From Plakobranchus ocellatus (lineage: Eukaryota; Mollusca; Gastropoda; Plakobranchidae): a stretch of DNA of 43,266 nt. Where the stretch lies: positions 972,037 through 1,015,302 of the forward strand of contig BLXT01002742.1 in NCBI GenBank assembly GCA_019648995.1, read 5' to 3'. The position numbers were made by a program, and so were the translations under genes. Positions 1 through 11,000 of the stretch are shown in pieces. The notes under the pieces are model-generated. The model was not told where the DNA came from. It saw nothing but the letters and a program-made list of their open reading frames with translations, and did not search any database. Each line of letters begins with the position of its first letter. Positions within the stretch are counted from its first letter, which is position 1.

Positions 1-769
1 GAGGCTAGAACATGTATATTGACAGACTGGTGTATAGTTGGAAGTGTGCGAGGAGGAAAAAAAATGTGATGCTTGTTCTTAAGCCATCGCATTAAGGAAA
101 AAGAATCATATATGAAAGGGAAAAAAATGTAACAACTGGTCACTGTTGAGCACCACAGACCTATAGAAAAATCCAAAAACTTATCAATACATACTATAAA
201 AATAACGCAATAATGTTCTATAGTTCCAAATTTTGGCGGGGGTAAGAAAGACGGGGATTTTAGCCACTGGCTTCCAGGCCTACTATTTTTCTCTGTCCAG
301 CTCTTGCTAGCGTATCCATACATATTATGTAATGGACCATGGCTTGAGGGCTGTGTAGAACTGTACCACACAAAGAGAACCGCATCAAATCACACACAGA
401 TGCGCACACGCACACGCACACGTCGTGATATCCTTCACCCTGACCCTTTTCTCTATAAAACTCAATCTCTTTCTTTGGTCCACTTCATCGTTCTTGTTGT
501 CGACCCATCCCAGATAAGCCTCGGATTTGTAACTCTTCGAAACTAAAGATACAAAATGATCTGGAAACCAAAATAAACCGACCGACTTTTTCGAGGAAAA
601 GTATAACAAAATGGAAATCTTTATTTTAAATAGTCACGCAGAAGATTCATATGGTATTGTCTTATTTCAACAACTTCCTATTAAAATAGATTCTTAAATT
701 ACTTAATAAGTGAGTGGAAACCATAGCAAAAAATGGTGATTATAATGCAACATTTCTTCAGGAAAAGTG
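1..769. other. Upstream flank of RB1CC1, probable promoter region
   Basis: No convincing coding sequence. Holds a CA-rich tract near 391-421 and one TATAAA at 454-459, about 320 bp upstream of proposed exon 1 and so unlikely to be its TATA box. A promoter is inferred only from position. Confidence 0.4.
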
Positions 770-790
770 TAAACAAAACCAGCTGTTAAT

Positions 791-803
791 TCAAGATGGC
801 GTC
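791..803 (+). promoter_or_regulatory. YY1-like AAGATGGCG element at the proposed transcription start
   Basis: CAAGATGGCG matches the core of the YY1/downstream-initiator motif that often sits just after TATA-less starts and doubles as a strong start-codon context. Its function here is inferred from position next to a splice donor 30 bp downstream. Confidence 0.35.
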
Positions 804-832
804 GTGGACGACTTTGTTGCCTGACGCTTTAT
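796..832 (+). other. Upstream ORF 1, completed by splicing (MASWTTLLPDAL)
   Basis: ATG at 796 has A at -3 and G at +4, a strong initiation context. It runs 12 codons to the end of proposed exon 1. The split codon T|AA, formed with bases 1875-1876 of exon 2, is a stop. If exon 1 is real, scanning ribosomes would meet this ORF before the main start at 1999, which predicts dampened or reinitiation-dependent translation. Confidence 0.4.
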
Positions 833-1304
833 GTGAGTACGTAGGAATTCGTAATGCATGAATAATGGTTTTATTTTGGGTATTCATACTAATGTCAGTT
901 TTAGTGTATAGCTAAAGATCCCAGTGGTTATATCTGATATGTAGATGCATTTTGTAATGTAAAATCACAAATATTTAAATTGGACTCGAATTCATTTTCA
1001 TGAGATCTGCTGAGTGTTGTCTGTTACATGAGTGAGCAGGATGGACAGCTTCTGGTTACTTGTTTTTTCATTTTAACTCCTGTCTCATGGTAATTTAAGA
1101 TCTGTGAGCTGAAAACGAGTAGGCTTGTCTTTTCCCTCCTTTGCAAATGTTAAAGTAGATCAGATCTTGATCTAAAAATTTAAGTTAAAAGAGACCAATC
1201 TAGGCAGCATTTCATAAATATCAACCCAAATCTATAAGGCTATAAATTCACTTGCTTCATGTTCTAAAGTTCTTGAGAGAGTGAGAGTGTAAAAGTTAAG
1301 TTAT

Positions 1305-1466
1305 ATATTGGTAAACAAAGTTAAACAGGGAATTTTTTACTATTTTAAACGCCTTGTTGGTATAATCCAAGAGGTCAGTTGAAATATTGGTAAACAAAGT
1401 TAAACAGGGAATTTTTTACTATAGATTTTAAACGCCTTGTTGGTATAATCCAAGAGGTCAGTTGAA
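1305..1466 (+). repeat. Two-copy tandem duplication (79/83 bp) in intron 1
   Basis: The unit starting ATATTGGTAAACAAAG occurs at 1305-1383 and again at 1384-1466. The copies are identical except for a 4-bp insertion in the second (ACTATAGATTTT against ACTATTTT). Such near-identity points to a recent duplication. Confidence 0.92.
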
Positions 1467-1696
1467 ATATCCTTTTTAAAGGAGATCTCCTTCAAATTTT
1501 GAACAGGATCTTTCTGATATTATCTCTTGATCTCAATGGTAAGAGTAGTGAATCATCTTTATTTAGCAATAAAATAGGCAATAAAACCTAATGATCCATG
1601 CATATTTTGAAGAGATGAGGATAACATTTTTAATGCTGACCTTAAGGCTATTCTCTTTTTGACGTAACTATATTACACATAAAAGGACAAATCATT

Positions 1697-1780
1697 ATCA
1701 CAGCTATCTTGAGTGGAACCTAATAGTGTTGTGTTGTAAACAGTCCAACAGTATTCTGTTGCACTTAAGATAGCTGTGAT
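1697..1780. repeat. Long imperfect palindrome (foldback) in intron 1
   Basis: ATCACAGCTATCTTGAGTG at 1697-1715 is mirrored at 1762-1780 with one mismatch. The pairing continues imperfectly inward (AACCTAATAGTGTTG against CAACAGTATTCTGTT), leaving only a short loop. It may be a small foldback transposon; no clear target duplication was seen. Confidence 0.75.
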
Positions 1781-1874
1781 GGTCATTTTCCACTTTATTA
1801 AAAAAAAAACTATGTCTCTTAATCTCTTTCTTTAATATCAACTTGATCTTTTTTTGTTTGATTTTTTTTTACAG

Positions 1875-1998
1875 AAATATTGCCAAACCTAATTTGACTA
1901 CAGCTTATGATTACAAAACAGACCACGATGCCCTGTTGCAAACTCTAGTTTGGTGAAAACTGCTGTGGATTTGATAGAGAGGGAGAAAGAAACTCATC
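1875..1998 (+). other. RB1CC1: 5' UTR part of exon 2, with upstream ORF 2 (1907-1948)
   Basis: The acceptor TTTTTACAG ends at 1874. The leader has an ATG at 1907 opening a 13-codon ORF (MITKQTTMPCCKL) that stops at 1946-1948. In the main frame there is a TAG at 1975-1977, so translation cannot start upstream of 1999 in that frame. Confidence 0.65.
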
Positions 1999-2066
1999 AT
2001 GTTGTATGTCTTTCGAATGGACATTGGTCAAATGTTGACCATTGACATGTCCTTTTTGATGGATAC
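1999..2066 (+). CDS. RB1CC1: RB1CC1 coding exon 2 (residues 1-22)
   Basis: Encodes MLYVFRMDIGQMLTIDMSF and onward, matching human MKLYVFLVNTGTTLTFD, the first strand-turn-strand of the ubiquitin-like domain. The start ATG has A at -3. Donor AC|GTAAGT; ends in phase 2, and the split Thr codon is completed in the next exon. Confidence 0.88.
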
Positions 2067-5000
2067 GTAAGTGCTAGAAAGCAGACATAGGTCTACTTCA
2101 TCGATTTTTTTTCCTGTTTTTTTTTTATTTTGAAAAAACAAATTGAGTACATGATGGGCATTGACAGCTAAATCAGCAATGCCAGTGATCTGAAATGAAT
2201 TTCAAAATAGCTTTTGTAAAATATAGTTTTCTTAAATACAAGTCCTGATTTGGGGTGTTTCAAAATCAGAATCAATCTTAATTATATTGTGCTCTATTTC
2301 CTTTGAAATTTCAGAATCGCCAGACTGCAAGTGGAAATTGCAAGAATTACAGGGATTCCAGTTGAGAAACAGATCTTGCTTGTAAGCGGAGGCCACAGTG
2401 TCAAACCTGACCAGAAAGTTATGAGCTATGGGGCTGGAGCTGTAAGCTGATACATGTGTTTACATAAACCTCTCATTATATTATAAATTTTTATGCACTG
2501 AGATAAAGAAATTAATTAACTAATTAGTTTTTACTTTTAAGCTTCCGTGTCAATGTCTCTAACCTGATGAAAAGTTTTTAAACAATGTCACATACATCAG
2601 TTTGGATTTTCAGTTCAAAAATTTCATTTTATCATTACTAATCATATAAAACCTTTTCGAGGGTGAGAAGAAAAAGAAAGATAAATTGCAATTTTTTTCC
2701 CCCCATCTCTATGCAGGATACCAACCCAGTGTTTTTGTTTAGCAGGAAAGCCATTGAAAGCCAAGAACCTCCCATTATCAGGCTTGTTGTCTCAAAAGGT
2801 GAGCTATGGATCCAAATCATTAAATGATACCTTTTTTTAACTCACTGGAGACTGGGGGATCGGTTGAGCCTGCATATGCGCTGAAGACTGGAGGTTTCAG
2901 GGGTATTTTCAAAAAATCGTAGGGGCTTGCATTATTTAGACACTGCCATGGAAATTTTACACTTACCTATTCAAGCAACCATCTTTTTAACAAAACAAAA
3001 GGCAAGCCTTTGTATATAAAACTTTTTTTTAATGATTTTTCAAAATCAGTGCAGTTTGTTCGTTTTTCAGAAGTTTTTTCTAAAAGCTAGATCTAGATCT
3101 AGATCTAGATTTTGTACAACTAGATCTTCAAAGGTTTCAAACAAGGTAGTTCAACTTAACTTTCGTGATCACGAAATCTAATTCTATAGACTTATGAGTG
3201 TAGAGTCACCTTGGTTTTGGTTTGATAACTTTGCATGGAACAAAACAAAGCTTCCCAAGAATATATTGGCCATAGGCCGGTAGAGAAAAAATCGTAAGGA
3301 GGGTCCCGATAATATCTCGGGATCCTTACCCAGAGCTCAATGACCGATCAGTGACTTAACAGGATTATTAGTTTTGTCAAGTAGTTAATACACATAAGAC
3401 GTATTTTGCAGCTGGACATGTCATGGTTATATATATGATGGGGACGAGAAAGTTCTGGCACCTAGTTTAGTCCTTAGATTACAATGTTTCCTTGATATTT
3501 ATACAGAAAAAAATGTGTCACTTACATGCTGTGGCTCTCTATATAATTGCATGGTATTTTCTATGATTTGAAGTAATTATTTTTAGATATTTGCACTACC
3601 ATTCAGTATTTTGGAGCCTTATGTCTGGATCATGTTTCCAAAATTGCAAATCTTTTAAGAAAAGGAACCTAGAAAATTTCAAGCGATTTTTTTTTAAAGA
3701 TCACCTATGTATATATTTTTCAATGGATTTTGTGCTTTATTTTATTTTGTGTCTGATTTGGCATAGATGTGTTAACTGCCTTGAAAGATTCCCTCAACAA
3801 AGTCATGAGCATGCCTCCACAAATTGAAAGCGTTTCCCTTGGGACCAAAATCGCTTGTGTAAGTGCTTTTTTTGTTTGTACATTGCATAGATATTGTACA
3901 ACTTCACTTATGGATTGAAAAATGTTGGGTGTTGCAATCTTGTTTTATGTTTTAAAGTACTTTACATCCTTGCTTTTCTACACCAAGAAAACTGGAATTG
4001 ATTTTCTTTAAAAATTTACTTCCCCAACAGTTCTTGGCATAGGTTTCTAGTGTGTCCATTGAAAATTTTCACTCAGTAATTTTTTTTCATTTCAAAGCTA
4101 TTATGATGATATCATGCCTGCATATGAAAAGAGCATAACAAAAAGTTTCTGTTTCTTTGATTGGTTTTGTTTAGCAAATCCGAGACAGTGCTGTTAAAAT
4201 CTTGAGCTTCTGTAAGAATGAATTTAAGGAGCAGCACTTGCAGTACCAAGGATGGGGTACAGTGGTTGCCAATCTGGAAGAGATAGCCCAGTAAGCTAAA
4301 CAGATAATAACCTACTTGATTTTATGAAGCATTTAATTTGTAGAGGACCCTGTAAGTTTATGGATACCCTACCAGCTCATCGGAAAGCAATTCTTTTAAT
4401 TGGACTGAAAGGGTGTCCATGGAATGATAATATACTTAGCCCAGGAAGAAACATTTTTAATTTTAAATACATTTTCCAGATATCTTTTTTTACTTTTTGC
4501 TTTGAAGCCAGTGATTATAAACATCCAATACATTTGATTAATTCAAACCTCTCAGACAGTAGCTAATGGTTCTTATTATTATTAAAATTAAAGAATTGTT
4601 CTTTCTACATTGCTCAGTTTTGACAGTTAGCTTCTAGACTTTCTATAATTCTACAATAACTCTTGTTTCCTTAGAGCTCTTCACCATTCGAAAATGAAAT
4701 TCTCCAAGGCAGCAGCTGCATTTCTCCCAATAAGAGATCAATATTTCACAATGCTGGAGAAGTGAGTTGGAGTTTTAATTCTTTCTTTTACAAGTATAAA
4801 AAAACACTTATTTGCTTTTTTTCCCTGTGTTTTTAAATTTCATTTGAAAGGAACCGAACTCCCGCCCAAATGATTTTTTTTAACATCATGAATCATTACT
4901 ATGTTATTTTTCAACCATGACAGAAACTTAATTTTTAGACATCCCTTAATCTTTAAAAGAAATGCCAATTTACCATCGTTAAAGTTTTCTTTTATTTTCT

Positions 5001-8000
5001 ATTTGTTTTATTCATTGATAAGCTTGACTTGTCTTCCTATTTTGACTCTAAAGTTTTATGTCTCAGTGTGCGTGGTAGGGTTAATGGCCATTGAGTCAAT
5101 GCTTTTAAAATTATTCTTTCTGAGATAACTTGGGCAAATAAAATTTAGAAAAGATGTATCTTTTTTTTTTGAGCAGCTTAAAAATTTTGCTATTAATGTT
5201 TTAAATTCTCAATGCTAGAGTGCAAATTCAATCATTATCTTTTACAGTTTTCCTGATGCTATAGAACTGCTACAGAGAATTCCCCTGTTGAAAGCCTTAC
5301 AGCAAAGTGAAACAGTCACAGCTAAGGGTGCGATTCCATTCAGCAAAAGTGTGGGCTCCAGCCATTCTAGCTTCCTAACATCATCGTCTTTCATACCCAG
5401 CACCCTCCTGGAGTGGATCACCACACAGGTACTATGCTTTACAATGCTCAGGGTGTCTTGAGATTGGAGACAATGTTCTAATCATCACAAAAAGAAGTTT
5501 TGATAGGCAGAGATGGGCATTCTCCGGATTTTTCCGGAATTCCGGATTTTTTGTTCCTACTGAATATACGTATCCTCTCAGAAAAGCCTTAGTAACTGAA
5601 CACAACCTGAAATTTTATCACTTCTGGTTTTCATTTTCTTACTGATAGAGAACTGTTACAAATGTGTTACACTAATCATGGATTGTAAACAAGACACCAA
5701 ACAGAAAACTCGATCTTTTTAAATCCAGAAACGTATCATAACTAATAGATCTATACACAAATAGTACATCCCATTAAAAAATAGCCAAGGATTTTGGCCC
5801 TTCAATAGACTCTTGAGAAAAGTAGTTGAAATTTACGGAAACAAGCTTTTATTGGGGTAGGCCTAACTTGCAATTAGATCTAATCTAGAAACTGGATTGA
5901 TTGTGGGATTGATACCAATCTAGTTTTTTTTTAATTCTACATTTTTTTTTTCTTTTAAAAAAGTTAATAGGTTTCAGGATACTTCACATTTTAATCATAT
6001 CTTTGATAGGCATATATCTAGATCTTAACTTTTCCCCAATACACATTGTCATTCCAGAGGAAGACTCCAATTTTTATTATATTCTTCTTCTTCTTCTTCT
6101 TATTATTATTATTATTTAGTTTTAAAATACATTTGCTATCCTTTTATAGGAAGATCATTAATTATAGACCTTGGCACACAATGTGGACCACTTGAGGATT
6201 AAATCATGCATGAAAAAAGAGACTTAAAATTCCTCCCGGCTTAAAATAAAGAATAGCTATTGACCTTTCTTCAAATTTAGAAATGTGCTATTTGAGATTT
6301 AGGAAGCTGAAGATGGCCAAGGACTCGGTGACTCTATCAGTATGTATGACATTAATATTGTGCGGGTTTTTGAATGGCAAGATGAGAAGCATGCAAAGCC
6401 ATGTTATTAATGTAAATTTGCTTGAGATATGGATAAGTCTGATTGAAAATAAAGATTTTCTACATTCTTGGAGTTCTTGTTGTGTGATAACTATTTCTGA
6501 GGATATAAGTCTAAGCCAACAAAAAAGCCAACCTAACGTAATGTAGACTCTGTTTTAGAATATTTTGACTTACATAGAAAACCTGAAATTGAAAAGAAAC
6601 AATTTCTGTTCCATATTAAGCCAGTTGATAAGGACTTCAGCTCAGTCTTTGGGATGCTATTGTTGTTTCTTATATTTTTTGTTTTGTTTTTACGCTTGAG
6701 GTATCATATTTTATTTTCCCAGCATTTGATTTGTTAATACTTAATTCAACACATTGGCAGTTCATTAGTTTTAATTTTTTTTTTTTTTTTTGGGGGGGGG
6801 AGTACGCCAAGACCCCCAATTTTGCTGAAAATCCCCCATTTCGTACATCTTGATCCCCCAAAACTGTTGAACAAGGTCTGCTATGCGACTACCTCGGGAT
6901 TTGTTTTTGGGAATTGTGCCCATCTCTGGATAGGGAAAAATGCATTGAATAAATGTTTATATCCTGGAAAAGCTTGCATAGACTTTGCTTTGCATTCATT
7001 GTGACACTAAGTCAGTTTATCGTGTTCCAACTTTGCTCTTGTGCAAATCTTTGGTTCAAAATGAAAAACAGAATCAGATCAAATTAAGCTTCTCTTCAAA
7101 TTTTACCCTGTAGGACCTGCAGACTTATTTTAGTCACTCAGTCATACACTATAATGGGCTTGTACTTTAATCAATTGCTAAAAGGCATCGTAAAGGTAAT
7201 GCATGTACTGACTAACTTCTTAAAGCAGTTTCTTTTAGAACTACAATACCAAATGTAAATAGTTTGAAGAAGATTCTGTTTTTGTTTCATTATGTTTTAT
7301 ACTTTGTTCCCTCCTTTGAGTTATCATTTAAAAATTCTAAAGCATGCCTAATTTTGATTCTTCTGAAGCATTTTTTAATTAGATAAATTTTCTCAATTCT
7401 CCACACATTTTTTTAGAATTCAACAGCCACATATCAAATTTAAAATATATTTCATTCTTTTTCTTTTTTCTATTTTTTGTACGCCTCACTGAAACAGGGC
7501 CAGGGACAAAGTCTGGAAACTTTAAGCCATAAATGTTATCAAGATCTCCTTGTGGTGAGTGGGACTCATATTTACAGTATTAAACATGTTTGTGCAGTAA
7601 TTGTTTAAAGTCGACCACAGTCTCTGCCCTCTGCACTTACTCATTTATAAAATTATTAACTCATGTAAGTTTCAAGCTTTACAAACTTGATGCTGACAGA
7701 ATCCTCCATCAAAAGCTCAGCAGATTTTGGTGTATGAGAAAAACATTAGAATAATTATCGTACTTGGGGCATACAATTGCAACAAATTTAAGTAAGTTCA
7801 GCAAACAAATCTTTTATTTTTTTTTTAAATTGAGGTTTCAGTTTCGATTGCCTGAGTCAATATGAGAACTTGCTAAGTTTGGATTTTGATTTTATTATGC
7901 CCAATATAAACATTCTATTGAGCAAATCTCAACAAGTGTCTCGATAGACCAGCTTTATGCTAATGGGGTACCAATGACGACACGTCTTGTCACAGGCAGC

Positions 8001-11000
8001 TGTGTTTCTGCAGGTCAAAAACTATTTATGAAGCAGTCTCACAAAATGAGTCAAGTTGCGGATCTACACCTCTTAGATTTAAAAAAAATATTTCAGTAAA
8101 GAAGTAATGATTTCTAATCTTTATGTAAAGAAAGCCTATAAAATGTCTATGGAAAGTCCTGAATGTAGGGAAATTAGTAGTTTTCACCCCTCTTGTATGG
8201 TTTTCACTTAAAGTAAATCATGCAGCTCTGCAACTCAATTTGATTTGTGCGACTGCTACACATTTTATCCTTGTTATTTGCCTGTCAAAAGTCAGTAAAA
8301 TGGTGCAGAATCTTCAAGTCTGCAGAGGGAGCCAACAATGATTCAATTTATCTTTGATTGTGATTCTTGTTAATTAATAATTAGACCTTTTGCAACAGAA
8401 TAAACAGTCACGCAAATATTGCCTTTAAAAAATCCTGGGAGGGAGCCTCATAAATGTTCATTTATATAACACAGCAAGATTGCTGAACTTTAAACTATTG
8501 TTGTGAGAATACTTTCTTTATTCAATGGTTAACTCATCAGGCCCTAGTCATTTCAAGGCTTGCCAGAGCTTCAAAACTGGTCATTTTAGATAATCATAAG
8601 AAATCCTAGTGCTTTACTAAAATGTAGTAGAGACTTCATTTTTAATGTGCATAATTGTTGCATTTTAGAGATTTACAATTAAGTTTATGTTATTTCTTTT
8701 AGAGTTGTGGTTGATTTTTTACAATTTAAAAAATAAGTACATTTCATTTCCCACTTTTGGAAAGTGTTCCCAGTCAGCAGACGCCCATAAAAAGCAGACT
8801 AGAAAATATATAATCTGAGAAAAATATTACATTTGGAAATAAATTTTGCCACAGAAAAAAAAATATTTTATTTAGACTGGATCTTTAGTCTAAATCTAAA
8901 TTTAAATCTGTTTCACTCCAAATCATGAAGTCTAGTTTGACCGTTTACCTTCTTGGGTTGTGAGGAATGAGAGCAAATTAGATCTATATCTAGAATTACA
9001 GAAACCCAATATGGTTCTAGATGTGGATGTAGAGTTTGAGATTTGATAAGCAATTGGATTTGGGAATAAGATTTCATGTAGAGCAATACTTTCATGAAAT
9101 GATTGGGGATGGAAATTATTTTCATTTTCATCATCTGATTTCAGCTCATTCGGCTTATCATAACTCTTCTCAGCGAACTCAAAATATGAAACACAATATT
9201 GTGCTGTGATTCCGCTATTGTCTTGGTCGGAAATGAGTTCAGAATGATAGATCAAGTGCTTCAGAGGTACCCGTCTTCAATCCTCTATTTAGAATACTAA
9301 AAGTAGGAGAAACGTGGTAAATCGGCTATATCACCGTAAAGCCCAGAAACTCACGAAAAGAGCCGAGAAAACCGAAGGTTTTATCAGTTTTTAACGTATT
9401 TTGAAATATTTGCAAAGCTATCTCTAACATCCTCAAGATAGCGCTAAAAATAGCATCTTGATGCCGTTTGAGACTAGGGTCCAGTGAGTTAAGAGTTATG
9501 AGAAGAGTACCTCTAGTCCCAACTCTTATTTCTTTCCCCAAACTGTCAACATTTTGTGAAGACTCTTTGACATTGGTCATTTGAAAATATTGCTCTTTTT
9601 ATTCTTTTTGTCTCGTCAGTTCAACAGCCAGCTGTTCGAGCTTTTCAACCAGCGAGCAGATGAAGTCCTGAAAGAGGTGACCACCGACCCCCTTCACAAT
9701 AAAGAGCTGTTGGGCATTGAGAGGCGACTGTCCGACCTAGAGAAACGCTGTAACGAAGCCACAAGGATAGCAGAGGAACAAAATGATGTCACACAGGTTG
9801 GTGGAAAAGATTCATAAGAAAGAAAATTCTAATTTGCAAGAGGTGAGAAGTTGGACATGGGCAGAGATACTGAAGGCAGTGAGGTAATCCTGTATTTGTA
9901 AGACAAATGTGGCTTTGAAGACTTTACTGCATGTATTTGTTTTTTCAGTTGTAAAGGAAAGCAAAGTTCACAGATGATATTATGCTTAGTCCACCACAAA
10001 ACTTATGGAAAAAATAAGTTTTATTCTTTTTAGAGAGGACCACTCATAAGTAATATTAGTCACTGCTCAAGTTCCCTAAAGTTTCTGTAAGAATTTGGGT
10101 TTAAAAAAATTATGATTGCTGTATCTTTATCCAGTTCTATATTTTCTACCACAAAACATCTTATTCTGTGGGTGACACTACACATATGGTAGCAAGATAG
10201 GTTTTTACAAATGCATCCATGTATGGGCATTTCCATTTTTAACAATTTTGGGTATTACTAGTGCTAATATTTTAATTTAATTATAAATTTCCTAAAGACA
10301 AAACAACATATGTAATTGGTGCATGGTAGTTTATTGTGGGACAAAAAAAAATTTAAAAATGCATGAGGAAAAATAGCCAGGTTTCTTTTTTTTTCAAAAT
10401 GATAAATACTTTATTCTACATGGTGTTTTTCATTGAAACTCATGCAATCGAGAAAGCTTAGATGAAGTCCCTGGTTGTTATAAGGATGATGCCCCATCAA
10501 AATCACTGTCTCATGATTTGGCAGGGGCTTAGCTAGATTGATTGAGTGAAAGCAGAAGCCAAGCAAACCTTAACGGCACACCAACATATCCATGATCCTA
10601 CTCACTCCTGTCACAATAGTTCAAGCAAAAATTAACTTTTCTATGCATTCTTTCCTGCTTTCTCATTCCTCCCCACCAGAATTTTTTCCTGAAGCATGCA
10701 TCAAGCCTGTCTAAGACTGCGGACGTGGCGAGCCTGCTTCCCAATCTCTGCCAGACACACAAGCAGCAGCTGAGGCAGATGGTGGAGCGGCAGCAGCGTA
10801 TTGAAGCCTTGCAAAATAACTTTCTCAAGTCCAAGCAGGAAATGTCCACCAATATTCACCAGAGACTCAGGTGACCCTTCATTTTTATCTCTGAAATCTA
10901 AATTTATTTTCCTGGACAAATCAGATTTGAGACAGAGTTTTATTTATGAGTTTATGTCTAAAGGCTCATGTGTCTGCTATAGCAAAATGCTTATAACTGT

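Larger units (their letters stand above)
770..832 (+). other. RB1CC1: Proposed non-coding exon 1 (5' UTR)
   Basis: A strong donor (AT|GTGAGT) at 832/833 follows a segment containing AAGATGGCG, a YY1-like core often found just after animal transcription starts. The next acceptor is at 1874/1875, directly before the exon that carries the start codon. The left edge is a guess because no clear TATA or initiator lies close by. Vertebrate RB1CC1 also has non-coding 5' exons. Confidence 0.5.

Noticed and set aside
454-459. TATAAA as the RB1CC1 core promoter
   Set aside because: More than 300 bp upstream of the proposed first exon; TATA boxes act about 30 bp upstream of the start.
6283-6546. 87-codon ORF inside the hAT-like element
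   Set aside because: No hAT transposase motif (such as the dimerisation region or zinc-finger cysteines) is visible; likely chance.
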